A stretch of DNA of 64,000 bases, from assembly GCF_007746795.1 (NCBI RefSeq), contig NZ_CP036343.1, forward strand, positions 124,001 to 188,000. Direction: 5' to 3'. Below the pieces are notes generated by a model, which saw only the letters and a list, made by a program, of their open reading frames with translations, had not been told where the DNA came from and did not search any database. Below are positions 51,792 to 62,365 of this stretch, piece after piece (position 1 is the stretch's first letter; every line of letters begins with the position of its first letter). The stretch is from Gimesia algae (GTDB lineage: Bacteria; Planctomycetota; Planctomycetia; Planctomycetales; Planctomycetaceae). The position numbers were made by a program, and so were the translations under genes.

Positions 51792-53228
51792 TCAATCATG
51801 TAGCTGGTTGAGCAGTTTCAATGCGGTCTGGCGAATGTGAGTTTCCGCATCGATTTCCAGGTAACTGCTGCGGGCCGGCCAGGTTTCATAGCCTCCCAAT
51901 GCATGCTGCCGGGGAGTCGGCAAATAGCCGCTGGAGCCATTCGCCAGTTCCATGGAGAAGGTTGCCTGGAATGGGCTCTGATCTTTGATGGCCAGTCCGG
52001 TTTCCGTAAAGACTTCGCAAGGCAGCCCCACGATCCCCAGCTCACCAATGCGAATCGCCTGGATTTTAATCTTTTCTGTCGGTGGATACTTACTGAGTTC
52101 AACCGCTTCGGTTGCGTAAATCTTCGCCCAGCGATGAGCGGTTTTCTGCTGGGGATGCTCCAGAATCTCCCGGGCCCAGGCCAGCCGTGCAGGATCGGGA
52201 CGACGAATTCCCAGCTCAAGTTCCTGTTCGAGCATTTCAATATTCAGGTCTGATTTGTAATTCAGCTGATTTATGACTTTCAGCGACTGTTCTGCAAACT
52301 GTTTGCCTGACTCTTCGATCCACTCAAACGCGGCGTACTTCTTTTTGTCCTGTTTCATCACCGCACCCACATTGCCACTTGTACCGTTAGAGAGCATGCC
52401 CACAAACGGGGGGTCGGATTTTTCCGTCGTCAGTTTTTTCGCGAGTTGTCGAGCGTAAGCGCCAAAATAGTCGGCACTGATCTGTCCTTTCTGATAACCG
52501 CCGCAATAGTGAATGCTCATGTTACCCAGGACCGCCAGAGGCGTCCCATCTCGATGCTGAACCGAGAGCAGGGAACACTGCGGGTCAATCGGAGCCGCGG
52601 GCTGAATGATCGATTTGCTCTGACCGGCGACCGACTTGATCTGTTCTCCCGCTACTCCGAATGGGTTTAAAGAGACACTCCCTTTCTCTGCCAGAAACCG
52701 GCGACAGGCTGCGTACTTGCCGGCATCGAAGGAGCCCCAGGCAATTTGCGCGGGAGCCAGGTTCTGTTCGGCCTGGATGATGGCGGCCGCCATCTGCTTG
52801 ATCAGTTGTTCGTAATAGGCGTCGTCTTGATCACTCGCACGGCCATACGGCACACGTGGTGCGGCATGCGTGTGTGTGCTGGTCATCAGGATGCGATCCA
52901 CGGGCAGGCCGGTTTTTTCAAAGACGATCTTCTTGGCCCGATCGAAGTAACTCCGCTCGACCATGCACAGATCATTCACGCAAATGGCAATCCGAGTCTT
53001 CCCGTCATCGAGCACCAGCGCCCGCGAAAAGATCCGATCATGCACCCCGGTGACCGGACCATTTTTAGAGATGACCCCATCCAGTGAAGTGCCCACAGCC
53101 GGTGTGATGTCGACAGCAGCGGCACCTGCCCGCAGTTTTGTGGTCTCCGCTTGTGTTTCGCTGGAAGTCACGGTTTGAAACAGAAAACAGGCAGGCAGGA
53201 TCAGTGTCAATAATATGCGAGATGACAT
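51792..53228 (-). CDS. Neutral/alkaline ceramidase-like secreted hydrolase
   Basis: 478 aa from ATG 53228 (GAGAGG about six bases upstream). Signal peptide to about residue 27. N-terminal ceramidase-type domain: LRAGAAAVDITPAVGTSLDGV, GVHDRIFSRALVLDDGKTRIAICVNDLC, and the zinc motif MTSTHTHAAPRVPYG, followed by LAVLGNMSIHYCGGY and FVGMLSNGTSGNVGAVM. Members hydrolyse N-acyl bonds or related substrates; many planctomycete paralogues lack a known substrate. It ends with FSMELANGSSGYLPTPRQHALGGYET, also a family pattern. Same strand and 121 bp downstream of the M14-GH105 fusion gene. Confidence 0.85.
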   Translation of the reverse strand: MSSRILLTLILPACFLFQTVTSSETQAETTKLRAGAAAVDITPAVGTSLDGVISKNGPVTGVHDRIFSRALVLDDGKTRIAICVNDLCMVERSYFDRAKKIVFEKTGLPVDRILMTSTHTHAAPRVPYGRASDQDDAYYEQLIKQMAAAIIQAEQNLAPAQIAWGSFDAGKYAACRRFLAEKGSVSLNPFGVAGEQIKSVAGQSKSIIQPAAPIDPQCSLLSVQHRDGTPLAVLGNMSIHYCGGYQKGQISADYFGAYARQLAKKLTTEKSDPPFVGMLSNGTSGNVGAVMKQDKKKYAAFEWIEESGKQFAEQSLKVINQLNYKSDLNIEMLEQELELGIRRPDPARLAWAREILEHPQQKTAHRWAKIYATEAVELSKYPPTEKIKIQAIRIGELGIVGLPCEVFTETGLAIKDQSPFQATFSMELANGSSGYLPTPRQHALGGYETWPARSSYLEIDAETHIRQTALKLLNQLHD

Positions 53229-53349
53229 GCGGGACCTCTCAAAGAATTCAAACATGAAAAGAGCGTCGCTTCCAGCATAACCGATGTAGAAGCAGTTTTT
53301 CCAGAATCGAGTCCGGATTTGTTTCTGTCGGGCGGAATTTCAGAGTGGT

Positions 53350-55209
53350 TTAATCCAGCTTCTGCTGGGCGGCATTGTCACGTTCATTCTGCCACTGTGC
53401 CATTTCGTTGGAGACGAGAAACGCCATCGCACCGCCTCGGGTATCGGTACCCAGAATCGCCGTGCGATCCAGATAACCGCGGAGGTCTTTCTGCTTACCG
53501 GTTCCCGTACAGACATCAACGAGGGTGCCATCAAAGGCGACGCGGGTTTTGATGGCATACCAGGCGCGTTCGATGATCGGCGTATAGATCTTGGCGTCCA
53601 GCCAGCCTGCCCGCACGCCACGAATCATCGAAAATGTGATCATGCAGGTGGATGTCATTTCACGGTAACTTCCCGGATGATCAATCACCTGATGCCACAT
53701 GCCGTTCGGATCCTGATGGCGACTGAGCGCTTCCAGATGTTTCCGATGTCCGGCAATGAACTGTTCCCGCAACGGAGAGTTCAAAGGGAGTTCTGACAGG
53801 ACTAATGCCAGCCCCAAAGCCGGAAAGCCGTTACCGCGTCCCCAGGCCGCTATGCTGAGAGGTGAATTCTGGTAGATGCCGTCCGGCCGCTGGTCCATGT
53901 TCTGAATGAACCGCCAGTGCTTGAGCGCCATGTCGTAATACTTCGTTTCTCCCGTCAGTCGACCAACGGCTGCCAGGATGGGGCAGGACATGAATACCGC
54001 ATCGCTCATCTCCACATGGTGCGGCATCGATTCACGCATGTTTCCCTGCTTATCAAATCCGAGGTCAGCCGCCTGTTTCGCCAACTGAAGGTACTCGGGG
54101 TTTCCAGTCGCTTTCGCCAGTTCGGAAAACAGCAGATGCCCGGCGATTAGACTGCCGCCGCCTCCCTTGGTAAGGGGCTCTGGATTTTTCTTGAGGTAGG
54201 CCTGCGTAATTTGTTCTATCGCTGCCAGACGACTCGGGTCAGCCGTCAGTTCGCCCAGTTTGATCTGACTGATCAGGGAGAGCACAGGAAGATACGAGAG
54301 CCGCCCCAGGTCGTTGCCGTATACTTTTGACAGTTGCGTCGCGACCTGTATTGGAGTTCGCTGCAGACGTCGCATTAATTCCAGCCGGGCAGGGGAAGGC
54401 CCTTGAAAGGAGATCTGTTCCATCGCGGTCAACAGCTCAGGTAGAAACGCGCGAGGGTTGCTCGCATCCAGTTCCACAGCCAAAGCCGGCACACGACCGA
54501 CGCCCGACGGTGATTTGAAGGCGAGAGCCGAAACCAGTTCCCAACCGAAAACCGGTTTGATCTGTGGTTGTAATTCTTTCCCCAATGTTTTCGTTGTTGG
54601 CAGACTGTCGACGGGGACGACCCATTGAAACTGTTTTCCTTCGCGGATATCAAGTACCAGATCCGGGGCATGCATACCAATCCACCGCCACAGATATTCG
54701 GCTTCCGGTTTGGTCGGGCTGAGATACGCGTCTCCCATTGGCGGATAACCGTGCGTCGGATTTCCACCCGAAGCATTTTTCGGGCCCTGTTGCAGCACCC
54801 AGCCATCCGGGTTGGCGATGGGAACGGCGGAGAGTGAATATTTATCCCGCAGTGGTGCGGCCTCTTTCGCAGTGTAAAACCATTCGACCGCTTCAATCAC
54901 CGCATTCACAGAGGCCTGTGAACCGTCCAGTCCGCCAATGAGCAGGATCCGGGTTTTCCCCGTGTTCAGATTCAGGTCCTCTTTGGAATACACACAGGGG
55001 ATGGGTGTTTCTTTGCGGGTGACACCGATGGCGGAATGAATCAATGCAGGCTGTTTCTGCAGCGACTGTAACTTTTGTTTGACCGCCGACTTGAAATCAA
55101 CGGTTGCTTCCGGTTTATCTGCATGGACGGGATCTGCAAACACGGAGACAGGTGGAGCAGACAGCAGAGTAACGAGGGTCAGGCAGAGCGTCAGCAGAGG
55201 AAATTTCAT
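53350..55209 (-). CDS. Secreted fusion: degenerate M14 carboxypeptidase domain and GH88/GH105-like domain
   Basis: 619 aa, ATG at 55209; signal peptide to about residue 25 (VFA-DPVH). Residues about 35-290 have an M14-like fold (GKTRILLIGGLDGSQASVNAVIEAVEWF, AVPIANPDGW, PDLVLDIREG). The zinc ligands are lost: HxxE reads D95-x-x-Q98 and the later His of the LDxH element is R189; NPDG at 133-136 remains. Residues about 300-605 match GH88/GH105 alpha6/alpha6-barrel enzymes: MSDAVFMSCPILAAVGRLTGETKYYDMALKH (acid Asp), AWGRGNGFPALGLALVLSELP and GMWHQVIDHPGSYREMTSTCMITFSMIRGVRAGWL. It probably hydrolyses unsaturated uronic or similar glycans, with the M14 part serving for binding. Confidence 0.85.
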   Translation of the reverse strand: MKFPLLTLCLTLVTLLSAPPVSVFADPVHADKPEATVDFKSAVKQKLQSLQKQPALIHSAIGVTRKETPIPCVYSKEDLNLNTGKTRILLIGGLDGSQASVNAVIEAVEWFYTAKEAAPLRDKYSLSAVPIANPDGWVLQQGPKNASGGNPTHGYPPMGDAYLSPTKPEAEYLWRWIGMHAPDLVLDIREGKQFQWVVPVDSLPTTKTLGKELQPQIKPVFGWELVSALAFKSPSGVGRVPALAVELDASNPRAFLPELLTAMEQISFQGPSPARLELMRRLQRTPIQVATQLSKVYGNDLGRLSYLPVLSLISQIKLGELTADPSRLAAIEQITQAYLKKNPEPLTKGGGGSLIAGHLLFSELAKATGNPEYLQLAKQAADLGFDKQGNMRESMPHHVEMSDAVFMSCPILAAVGRLTGETKYYDMALKHWRFIQNMDQRPDGIYQNSPLSIAAWGRGNGFPALGLALVLSELPLNSPLREQFIAGHRKHLEALSRHQDPNGMWHQVIDHPGSYREMTSTCMITFSMIRGVRAGWLDAKIYTPIIERAWYAIKTRVAFDGTLVDVCTGTGKQKDLRGYLDRTAILGTDTRGGAMAFLVSNEMAQWQNERDNAAQQKLD

Positions 55210-55310
55210 GGCAGGCAGAATCCAGGCAGTGTCATCAGGAAGAAAGTGAATGAAAACAGTGGTTCACAAATATTGTAAAACTGCCGCAGACCAAATGCCA
55301 GCAGTATCAG

Positions 55311-56819
55311 TTACGGTTCTACCCGCACATGCAGGTGTGTTACCGCTTTCACCCCATCTTCGCGGCTGCGTTCGACTTTCACCAGGTAATCGCCCGGATT
55401 CTGATAGGTGTGTTTTGTGATCGCGTAGCCAGCTTCATTCAGAGGTTTCACGTTGCCATCTGATTTGACGCTGACGGTTGGGCTGCCGTCACCGAAATCC
55501 CAGAGTTCTTCCCCTGTCGTATTTCCGAACGAGCGGACTTTGAATGTAATCGGTTCGCCGACTTTGTTATTAAGGGAAGGCCAGTAAGAAGCGTGAATGC
55601 GTGGCACATACTCTTCCATGTTTTGAGGATCGAGCACGTGGACTTCCGCGAAATCATAATCGACGTTGCCGGCTTTGTCGGTGACTTTCAGAATTTCGCT
55701 ATAGACGCCGGGCTTGTCATAGGTCCGTTTGATTTCCGCTCCGGTTGCCGTCGTGCCATCGGTGAAAGTCCACTCATAGCTTTGGATGCTGTCGTTAACG
55801 CTATAGGATTGCGTTCCCTTCAGAGTGGTTGAATCGCCCGCCTTGATAAAGTGTTTGCGGCGGCTGTTGGCAACCAGTTTGGGTTGGTATTGATTCTTGT
55901 ATGCTTCCCACAGAAACCCATAGCCAGCCTGCGTGCCCCATTTGCCTGACGGTTGTCGGCTTTTGATTTCGAAGTGCAGATGCGACCAGCCGCCGCTGGC
56001 CCCTTTTTTGCCGAGGATGCCAATTTCGTCGCCCTGTTTAATGATACGTCCAGGTTTGATGCGGTCATTGATTTCATGCAGGTGGCTATAGCGGTAATAC
56101 CAGCCTCGGGAATCGAGGAGGTAGACGACATCATACCGTGGTGCGACCGGCGTATCTTTTTTGTGAGCATCGAGCACTTCATTGCCCGATGAAACCACAA
56201 TCGCATCGGTAGCAGCGATGACGCGCGTCAGCTTCTCGGCACCGCCGATATCGAGACCGCTGTGATAGTAGATTTTCGGCAGGATTTTCGTACCACCATC
56301 GACGGGTTCGTTGTCGTACCATGTTCTTGTGGCAAACCAGCGCTGGTCGACGGGATAGATAAACGATCCTGGTTTGATCAGCGGCGAATCTTTGGGCCAC
56401 AAACGCAGGCGGGCATCTTTATCGAGCCCCCAGAATGCAGGGGTTCCGTTGGAATTGTATCCGCCGGTAATTGAACAGTCGATCTGTACTTTTCCAATCG
56501 TCTGCGGCAGATTGTACATCCCTGATTCCAGCTTGATCCTTTCGCCATCCACTTCGACTGCGACGATGGCACTGCGCACAGCCTGTCGAATGGGATCGCG
56601 AGTTTCCTTCAGATCGAGTAATTTCACCTGGACCTGTTCGCCGTTACTGAGTGTCACGGTGGTCGATTCGTCCACATTCAGATCGACGACGCGGACAATC
56701 GGAGCGAATTCCGGATCGGTTTCTGATTCCGCAGCAGGGAGATTCGCGGCCAGTGTGTGAACACAGATGACGGTGAAGAGGATGAGACAGTACTTATGAC
56801 GCAGGGAAGATGTCGGCAT
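55311..56819 (-). CDS. M23-type peptidase with PKD domains, secreted
   Basis: 502 aa from ATG 56819 (a TTG at 56879 rejected). Signal peptide to about residue 31. Residues about 165-320 carry an M23 LytM fold: YYHSGLDIGGAEKL (HxxxD zinc ligands) and GWSHLHFEIKSR (HxH); metal ligands are intact. Two PKD-like domains follow (SYEWTFTDGTTATGAEIKRTYDKPGVYSEILKVTDKAGN; EELWDFGDGSPTVSV...TKHTYQNPGDYLVKVERSREDG). It probably cleaves peptide cross-links in cell walls or other matrices. It lies 31 bp after larB on the same strand, so the two share an operon though their roles are unrelated. Confidence 0.87.
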   Translation of the reverse strand: MPTSSLRHKYCLILFTVICVHTLAANLPAAESETDPEFAPIVRVVDLNVDESTTVTLSNGEQVQVKLLDLKETRDPIRQAVRSAIVAVEVDGERIKLESGMYNLPQTIGKVQIDCSITGGYNSNGTPAFWGLDKDARLRLWPKDSPLIKPGSFIYPVDQRWFATRTWYDNEPVDGGTKILPKIYYHSGLDIGGAEKLTRVIAATDAIVVSSGNEVLDAHKKDTPVAPRYDVVYLLDSRGWYYRYSHLHEINDRIKPGRIIKQGDEIGILGKKGASGGWSHLHFEIKSRQPSGKWGTQAGYGFLWEAYKNQYQPKLVANSRRKHFIKAGDSTTLKGTQSYSVNDSIQSYEWTFTDGTTATGAEIKRTYDKPGVYSEILKVTDKAGNVDYDFAEVHVLDPQNMEEYVPRIHASYWPSLNNKVGEPITFKVRSFGNTTGEELWDFGDGSPTVSVKSDGNVKPLNEAGYAITKHTYQNPGDYLVKVERSREDGVKAVTHLHVRVEP

Positions 56820-56850
56820 GGCAGGGCTCTCTAGGTTGAGTCGGGGCGCA

Positions 56851-57633
56851 TCAGGGGGTTGTCTGTTTCTGGTCAGCAATCAGGCCGGCGATAAAACCGG
56901 CTTTGAAGCCTGCATTGATATTAACCACAGTCACATTCGCAGCACAACTGTTAAGCATACCCAGTAACGCTGCCATGCCTCCCAGGCTGGCACCATAGCC
57001 GACGCTGGTGGGAACGGCGATGACCGGGCAGGAGACCCAGCCTCCGACAACAGAAGGGAGTGCGCCTTCCATACCGGCGGCGACAACGATGGCCGAGACA
57101 TTCTGAATCCGCGGCAGTTGCTCCTGCAGACGATGAGGGCCTGCGACACCCACATCGATAATGAAGTCCGGCTCGTAGCCCATCCAGATCAACGTTTCGA
57201 TGGCTTCTTCTGCAACAGGACGATCACTGGTGCCCGCGGTTAAGACGGTGATTTTGCCTGAGATCAGTTCTTCATCGAAGGCGGCATCTTTTTCTGGAAT
57301 GCGAATGGTGCGCGCTGTCTGATTGTAGATCGCCTGGGGAAACTGTTTGAGCACGGTTTCCGCCTGTTCTTCTGAGATGCGCGTTCCCAGGCAACGCTGA
57401 TTTGCTTCCAGCAGCAGTGTGAAAATTTCCACCAGGGAGGCAGAGGTTTTTCCTTCGCAGAATACGACTTCGGGATAGCCACACCGCGTACTGCGATCCA
57501 GGTCGATGCTCGCGGAAGCAAGTGCGCCTGTTTTTTGAGGCGCCTGTTCCTGGAACTGTTCGACAGCCTGTTCCACAGACAGCGCCCCCTGACGGACCTG
57601 CTCAAACAGTTGAGAAAGCTGGTCATCGGACAT
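56851..57633 (-). CDS. larB: Nickel-pincer cofactor biosynthesis protein LarB
   Basis: 260 aa from ATG 57633 (a TTG codon at 57636 precedes it). LarB carboxylates and hydrolyses nicotinic acid adenine dinucleotide in the first step of the nickel-pincer cofactor of lactate racemase. The fold is PurE-like: TVLTAGTSDRPVAEEAIETL, DVGVAGPHRLQEQL, AIVVAAGMEGALPSVVGGWVSCPVIAVPTSVGYGASLGGMAALLGML, and an N-terminal helical region (LFEQVRQGALSVEQAVEQF). larC and larE are not in the window. Lies 127 bp downstream of acsA, separated by a strong terminator, and 31 bp before the M23 gene. Confidence 0.93.
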   Translation of the reverse strand: MSDDQLSQLFEQVRQGALSVEQAVEQFQEQAPQKTGALASASIDLDRSTRCGYPEVVFCEGKTSASLVEIFTLLLEANQRCLGTRISEEQAETVLKQFPQAIYNQTARTIRIPEKDAAFDEELISGKITVLTAGTSDRPVAEEAIETLIWMGYEPDFIIDVGVAGPHRLQEQLPRIQNVSAIVVAAGMEGALPSVVGGWVSCPVIAVPTSVGYGASLGGMAALLGMLNSCAANVTVVNINAGFKAGFIAGLIADQKQTTP

Positions 57634-57668
57634 CAAAAATACCTCAATTCGACTGCGGTAAACAAACA

Positions 57669-57697
57669 GCAGGATGGTCGAAAACCGGCCATCCTGC
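57669..57697 (-). terminator. Rho-independent terminator of acsA
   Basis: GCAGGATGGTCG (57669-57680) pairs with the segment at 57686-57697 as a stem of about 12 bp with one T-G pair and a five-base loop. On the minus strand the stem is followed by TGTTTGTTT. It lies 64 bp downstream of the acsA stop. Confidence 0.8.
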
Positions 57698-57760
57698 GAA
57701 ATTTTATGATGAGTGAAAACAGATTACAGTTTCAAGTCGCTGTCTCAGCAACTCAGAAGA

Positions 57761-59716
<1,956 letters not shown>

Positions 59717-59857
59717 CTGTATCATTCCCCTTTGTTTTATTTGGCGAGCGAAATAAGAACCGAAAATGTGGATCAACAACCTGTTCATTTCAGGTCTGCT
59801 GACTCGATTCTCTCCCTGTGTCTTTCTAAAGAATTAATAAACAATGCTAAGATAGCG

Positions 59858-59886
59858 ATTTTAGGGCACTGTTTTTTTGAAGTCAA
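59858..59886 (-). promoter_or_regulatory. Sigma70-like promoter of acsA
   Basis: Minus strand TTGACT (59881-59886, 5/6), 17-bp spacer and TAAAAT (59858-59863, 5/6). The leader is about 135 nt. The remaining intergenic sequence (59887-60117) shows no other element; GCATTT (60099-60104) and AAATGC (60111-60116) can pair just after the next gene's stop, but no T run follows. Confidence 0.55.
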
Positions 59887-60117
59887 CAAACGGACAACCG
59901 CTTCCTCAGATAACGGAAAAGCGTTGTTGGATACCTTATCTAAGCGTCAAAACACGGAAAATCAAGCGGGACGGGGTACGCAAGTCACTTTAAATTACCG
60001 GAAAGTAACTCTGACTCCCCATTTCTTCGCGAATCGGTCTGTTTTCACCGATATTTTGGCTGTCTCTGATGTGAACACATGACAGTGTCTGAATCGGGGC
60101 ATTTTTCGGGAAATGCG

Positions 60118-60849
60118 TTAGCTGGTCCCGGCTTCCATCAATGCCCGGGCTTTCTGGTAAGCAGCTTTCATTTCCGGAGAATCCTGTGTATGTTCGCCAC
60201 GAAAGACGAGCAATAGCCCCAGGCGGGGGAAATCGCTGACATTCGGTGCGCTGAAATGAATCGTCTGACTGTGATGGATCAGGACATCGCCCGCCTTTAA
60301 CAGCGCTGCCTTCGCCTGAGTTTCGTCTACCGGCTCTGCCAGTCCGAAGGAGTTGCCTTTGACGCCGGAGGGCACGTGTTCGTGCACACCATTCGTATGA
60401 GAACCAGGCAGATAATGCACCGGACCATTCTGGGGAGTCACATCATCCAAAGCGATCCAGACGGTGAGTACATCCGGCGGGGCCTGGCAGAAATAGGCAT
60501 TGTCCTGATGCGGGGGCACACCCGATCCTACCTTCGCAGGTTTGTTGAAGGTTTCGACACCCATGCAGGTCGGCGTGCCGTTGACCAGTTCTGCAATCAG
60601 AGTCTGCAGCCGTTCTTCCGCAGGGAGTCTGGTAAAGAAGGGATCATGCGCCTGCATCCGCCAGCAGTTGCGAATGGCAGTTCCATCGGCTTCAAATACG
60701 ACATCACTTTCAGGCACCCCCGGCACGACTTCCCGGTTGTAGCGTTCGATGGCCGACCTGATTTCAGCCAGTTCCTCACCTGCATACCAGGCGGGAAGAT
60801 GGATAAATCCCTGAGAGTGATATTCCGCGACGATTTCCTGCCGGTTCAT
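60118..60849 (-). CDS. Phytanoyl-CoA dioxygenase (PhyH) family protein
   Basis: 243 aa from ATG 60849 (AAGGGAA about eight bases upstream; an in-frame ATG at 60873 has no site). Fe(II)/2-oxoglutarate dioxygenase of the PhyH family: PPHQDNAYF (HxD facial-triad ligands), DDVTPQNGPVHYLPGSH, LLKAGDVLIHHSQTIHFSAPN (distal His) and RLGLLLVFRGEH (2-oxoglutarate-binding Arg). It hydroxylates a small molecule not identifiable here. The dispersed 95-bp element copy B lies 106 bp upstream, oriented towards this gene. Confidence 0.9.
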   Translation of the reverse strand: MNRQEIVAEYHSQGFIHLPAWYAGEELAEIRSAIERYNREVVPGVPESDVVFEADGTAIRNCWRMQAHDPFFTRLPAEERLQTLIAELVNGTPTCMGVETFNKPAKVGSGVPPHQDNAYFCQAPPDVLTVWIALDDVTPQNGPVHYLPGSHTNGVHEHVPSGVKGNSFGLAEPVDETQAKAALLKAGDVLIHHSQTIHFSAPNVSDFPRLGLLLVFRGEHTQDSPEMKAAYQKARALMEAGTS

Positions 60850-60954
60850 TGCCGTTCCCTTCTGATGAGTCATTCAGAATGTCTGCTGTTTCGCGCACTG
60901 TTTGAGATGATGCAGCATCATCATCAGGAGACATGACGAGCATGTTGCTGACAG

Positions 60955-61049
60955 GCTGGAGTGCATCACATTTAACCAATAGCGTCTCTCAGTCTATGAT
61001 ACTCGGTCTAAATGGCCTTGGAGACGCTACAGTAAAACTGGACACAGTC
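60955..61049 (-). repeat. Dispersed ~94-bp element, copy B
   Basis: Reverse-strand copy of the element at 38148-38241, 95 bp. The hairpin arms are TAGCGTCTC (61021-61029 on the minus strand) and GAGACGCTA (60980-60988), perfectly complementary, with a 32-nt loop as in copy A. In copy A the right arm reads GAGACGTTA, so one G-C becomes a G-U pair and pairing is kept. The remainder of 60850-61174 shows no gene. Confidence 0.8.
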
Positions 61050-61174
61050 TAGCTCGAACGGGAATGCGTTTCAGTAAAAAAGTAGCAGGATTGTCAGGAT
61101 CTGCCAAAATTTATAAAAGTGCAGGAAGCCGCACTTCAGATGGAGAGTCACCGTTTAAGTCTTCAACTAACGGT

Positions 61175-62152
61175 TCAGCGGCGCATCAGCGTGCGCTGGT
61201 TGCTCTGTTGTTTGAGCGGGCGACGGGAAATTTCCTGCCAGTGGCGAATGTCAATTTCATACGGACCATGTGGGCGATCGAAGCCGCCGTAATCACGGTA
61301 GTACTTTTCCAGCTTGCCGATTTTCTGATCGACGCGTAATTCACCTCGACGCTGACTTTTGGGTGATCGTCCCCAGACAATTTCCGAACCGCCGGTTGTG
61401 ATCAGACGATAGATCAGATCATCCAGAGTGACGTCCGCAGCCACGCGTGGCGGGGCTTCGATGGAGACAATATCCAGTTCTTTCCAGTGTGGTCCCAGTG
61501 CTTCTGCCAGCTGGGCGGCGCCGGTCACGGTCGTGTCGCCCCAGGATGTCCCCGCCGGTCCGGCTGGGATCGAACTGACACCTGTGATGATCGGGAAGCG
61601 GCGGGCATCGGAGACGGAAAAGTCTTCGGGCGGTAACAGGACTCCCGCATTGTCGACCGGAAACAGCCCCTGTTTCAATTCGACCATGGCAGCGGGTTTG
61701 CGGAATAGTATTTCCACTTCCACCGTGTTCGTTTTGCGGACTGATATGACTTTCTGCACCCAGGGATGTTTCTGAAACGCGTCGGCAATTTTAAGCACCA
61801 GTCCCTGATCGAGCAGCGAGACCCGCGCGGGTAATTCGCTGCGTTTGATGACCTGGTCGACAATGTCAATCGGGACATAATGCGGGGGTGCCGGCTGCAG
61901 AGAGAGTTCTTTGGTTTCGATCTGATATTCTTCGCGCTGGGACAGATCAGGAATCTGCTGCTTCACTTTCTGAAAGAAGAACAGACCGGTCACAGACACT
62001 GCCAGAACCAGCAGTACCTTAGGACGAAACAACAGGCGGATCAATGACGAAGGGCTGAACAGGGAAGGCGTTTCTTCCCCCGTTTCCACTTCTTCTTCGA
62101 CCACTTTGACCTTCTTTTTGGCCGGTCGTTTTTTGCTGGTTTTTCGACTCAT
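61175..62152 (-). CDS. ftsQ: FtsQ-like divisome protein (POTRA/FtsQ)
   Basis: 325 aa from ATG 62152; a longer frame to ATG 62254 is possible. A Lys/Arg-rich cytoplasmic N-terminus (SRKTSKKRPAKKKVKVVEEEV) is followed by one transmembrane segment (about 45-62, VLLVLAVSVTGLFFF) and a periplasmic POTRA/FtsQ part: VLKIADAFQKHPWVQKVISVRKTNTVEVEILFRKPAAMVELKQGLFPVDNAGVLLP, with the family HPWV and VD..G.vl motifs. In other bacteria FtsQ links FtsB/FtsL to FtsZ-ring assembly. Upstream is ddl on the same strand, the classical dcw order, but no ftsA or ftsZ follows. Planctomycetes lack FtsZ, so its role here is open. Ends in a basic tail. Confidence 0.82.
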   Translation of the reverse strand: MSRKTSKKRPAKKKVKVVEEEVETGEETPSLFSPSSLIRLLFRPKVLLVLAVSVTGLFFFQKVKQQIPDLSQREEYQIETKELSLQPAPPHYVPIDIVDQVIKRSELPARVSLLDQGLVLKIADAFQKHPWVQKVISVRKTNTVEVEILFRKPAAMVELKQGLFPVDNAGVLLPPEDFSVSDARRFPIITGVSSIPAGPAGTSWGDTTVTGAAQLAEALGPHWKELDIVSIEAPPRVAADVTLDDLIYRLITTGGSEIVWGRSPKSQRRGELRVDQKIGKLEKYYRDYGGFDRPHGPYEIDIRHWQEISRRPLKQQSNQRTLMRR

Positions 62153-62237
62153 GTGCTCTGGTTTAGCGTTGACCTTTGACAAATCATCGGGCTGCGAATC
62201 GCAGTGGATCGGGGTAGACTGTATCCAGTCTGACAGG

Positions 62238-62267
62238 GCACAGTCTGAAGGCATCTGCGCACAGTCT
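62238..62267. repeat. Short direct repeat in the ftsQ-ddl spacer
   Basis: GCACAGTCT occurs at 62238-62246 and 62259-62267, 21 bp start to start, i.e. two helical turns, between ddl and ftsQ. Could be a tandem protein site or chance. Confidence 0.25.
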
Positions 62268-62365
62268 CTGTATTATGATTATCGCAAATTGAAGTGGACT
62301 GTGTTGCGACACTCACTGAAAAAGAGGGGATTCCTCAGGGAATCATGCCGACTGGTGAGACTTTA

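Noticed and set aside
59732-60082. Plus-strand frame in the acsA leader
   Set aside because: Overlaps the acsA promoter and the leader; no domain or initiation signal.
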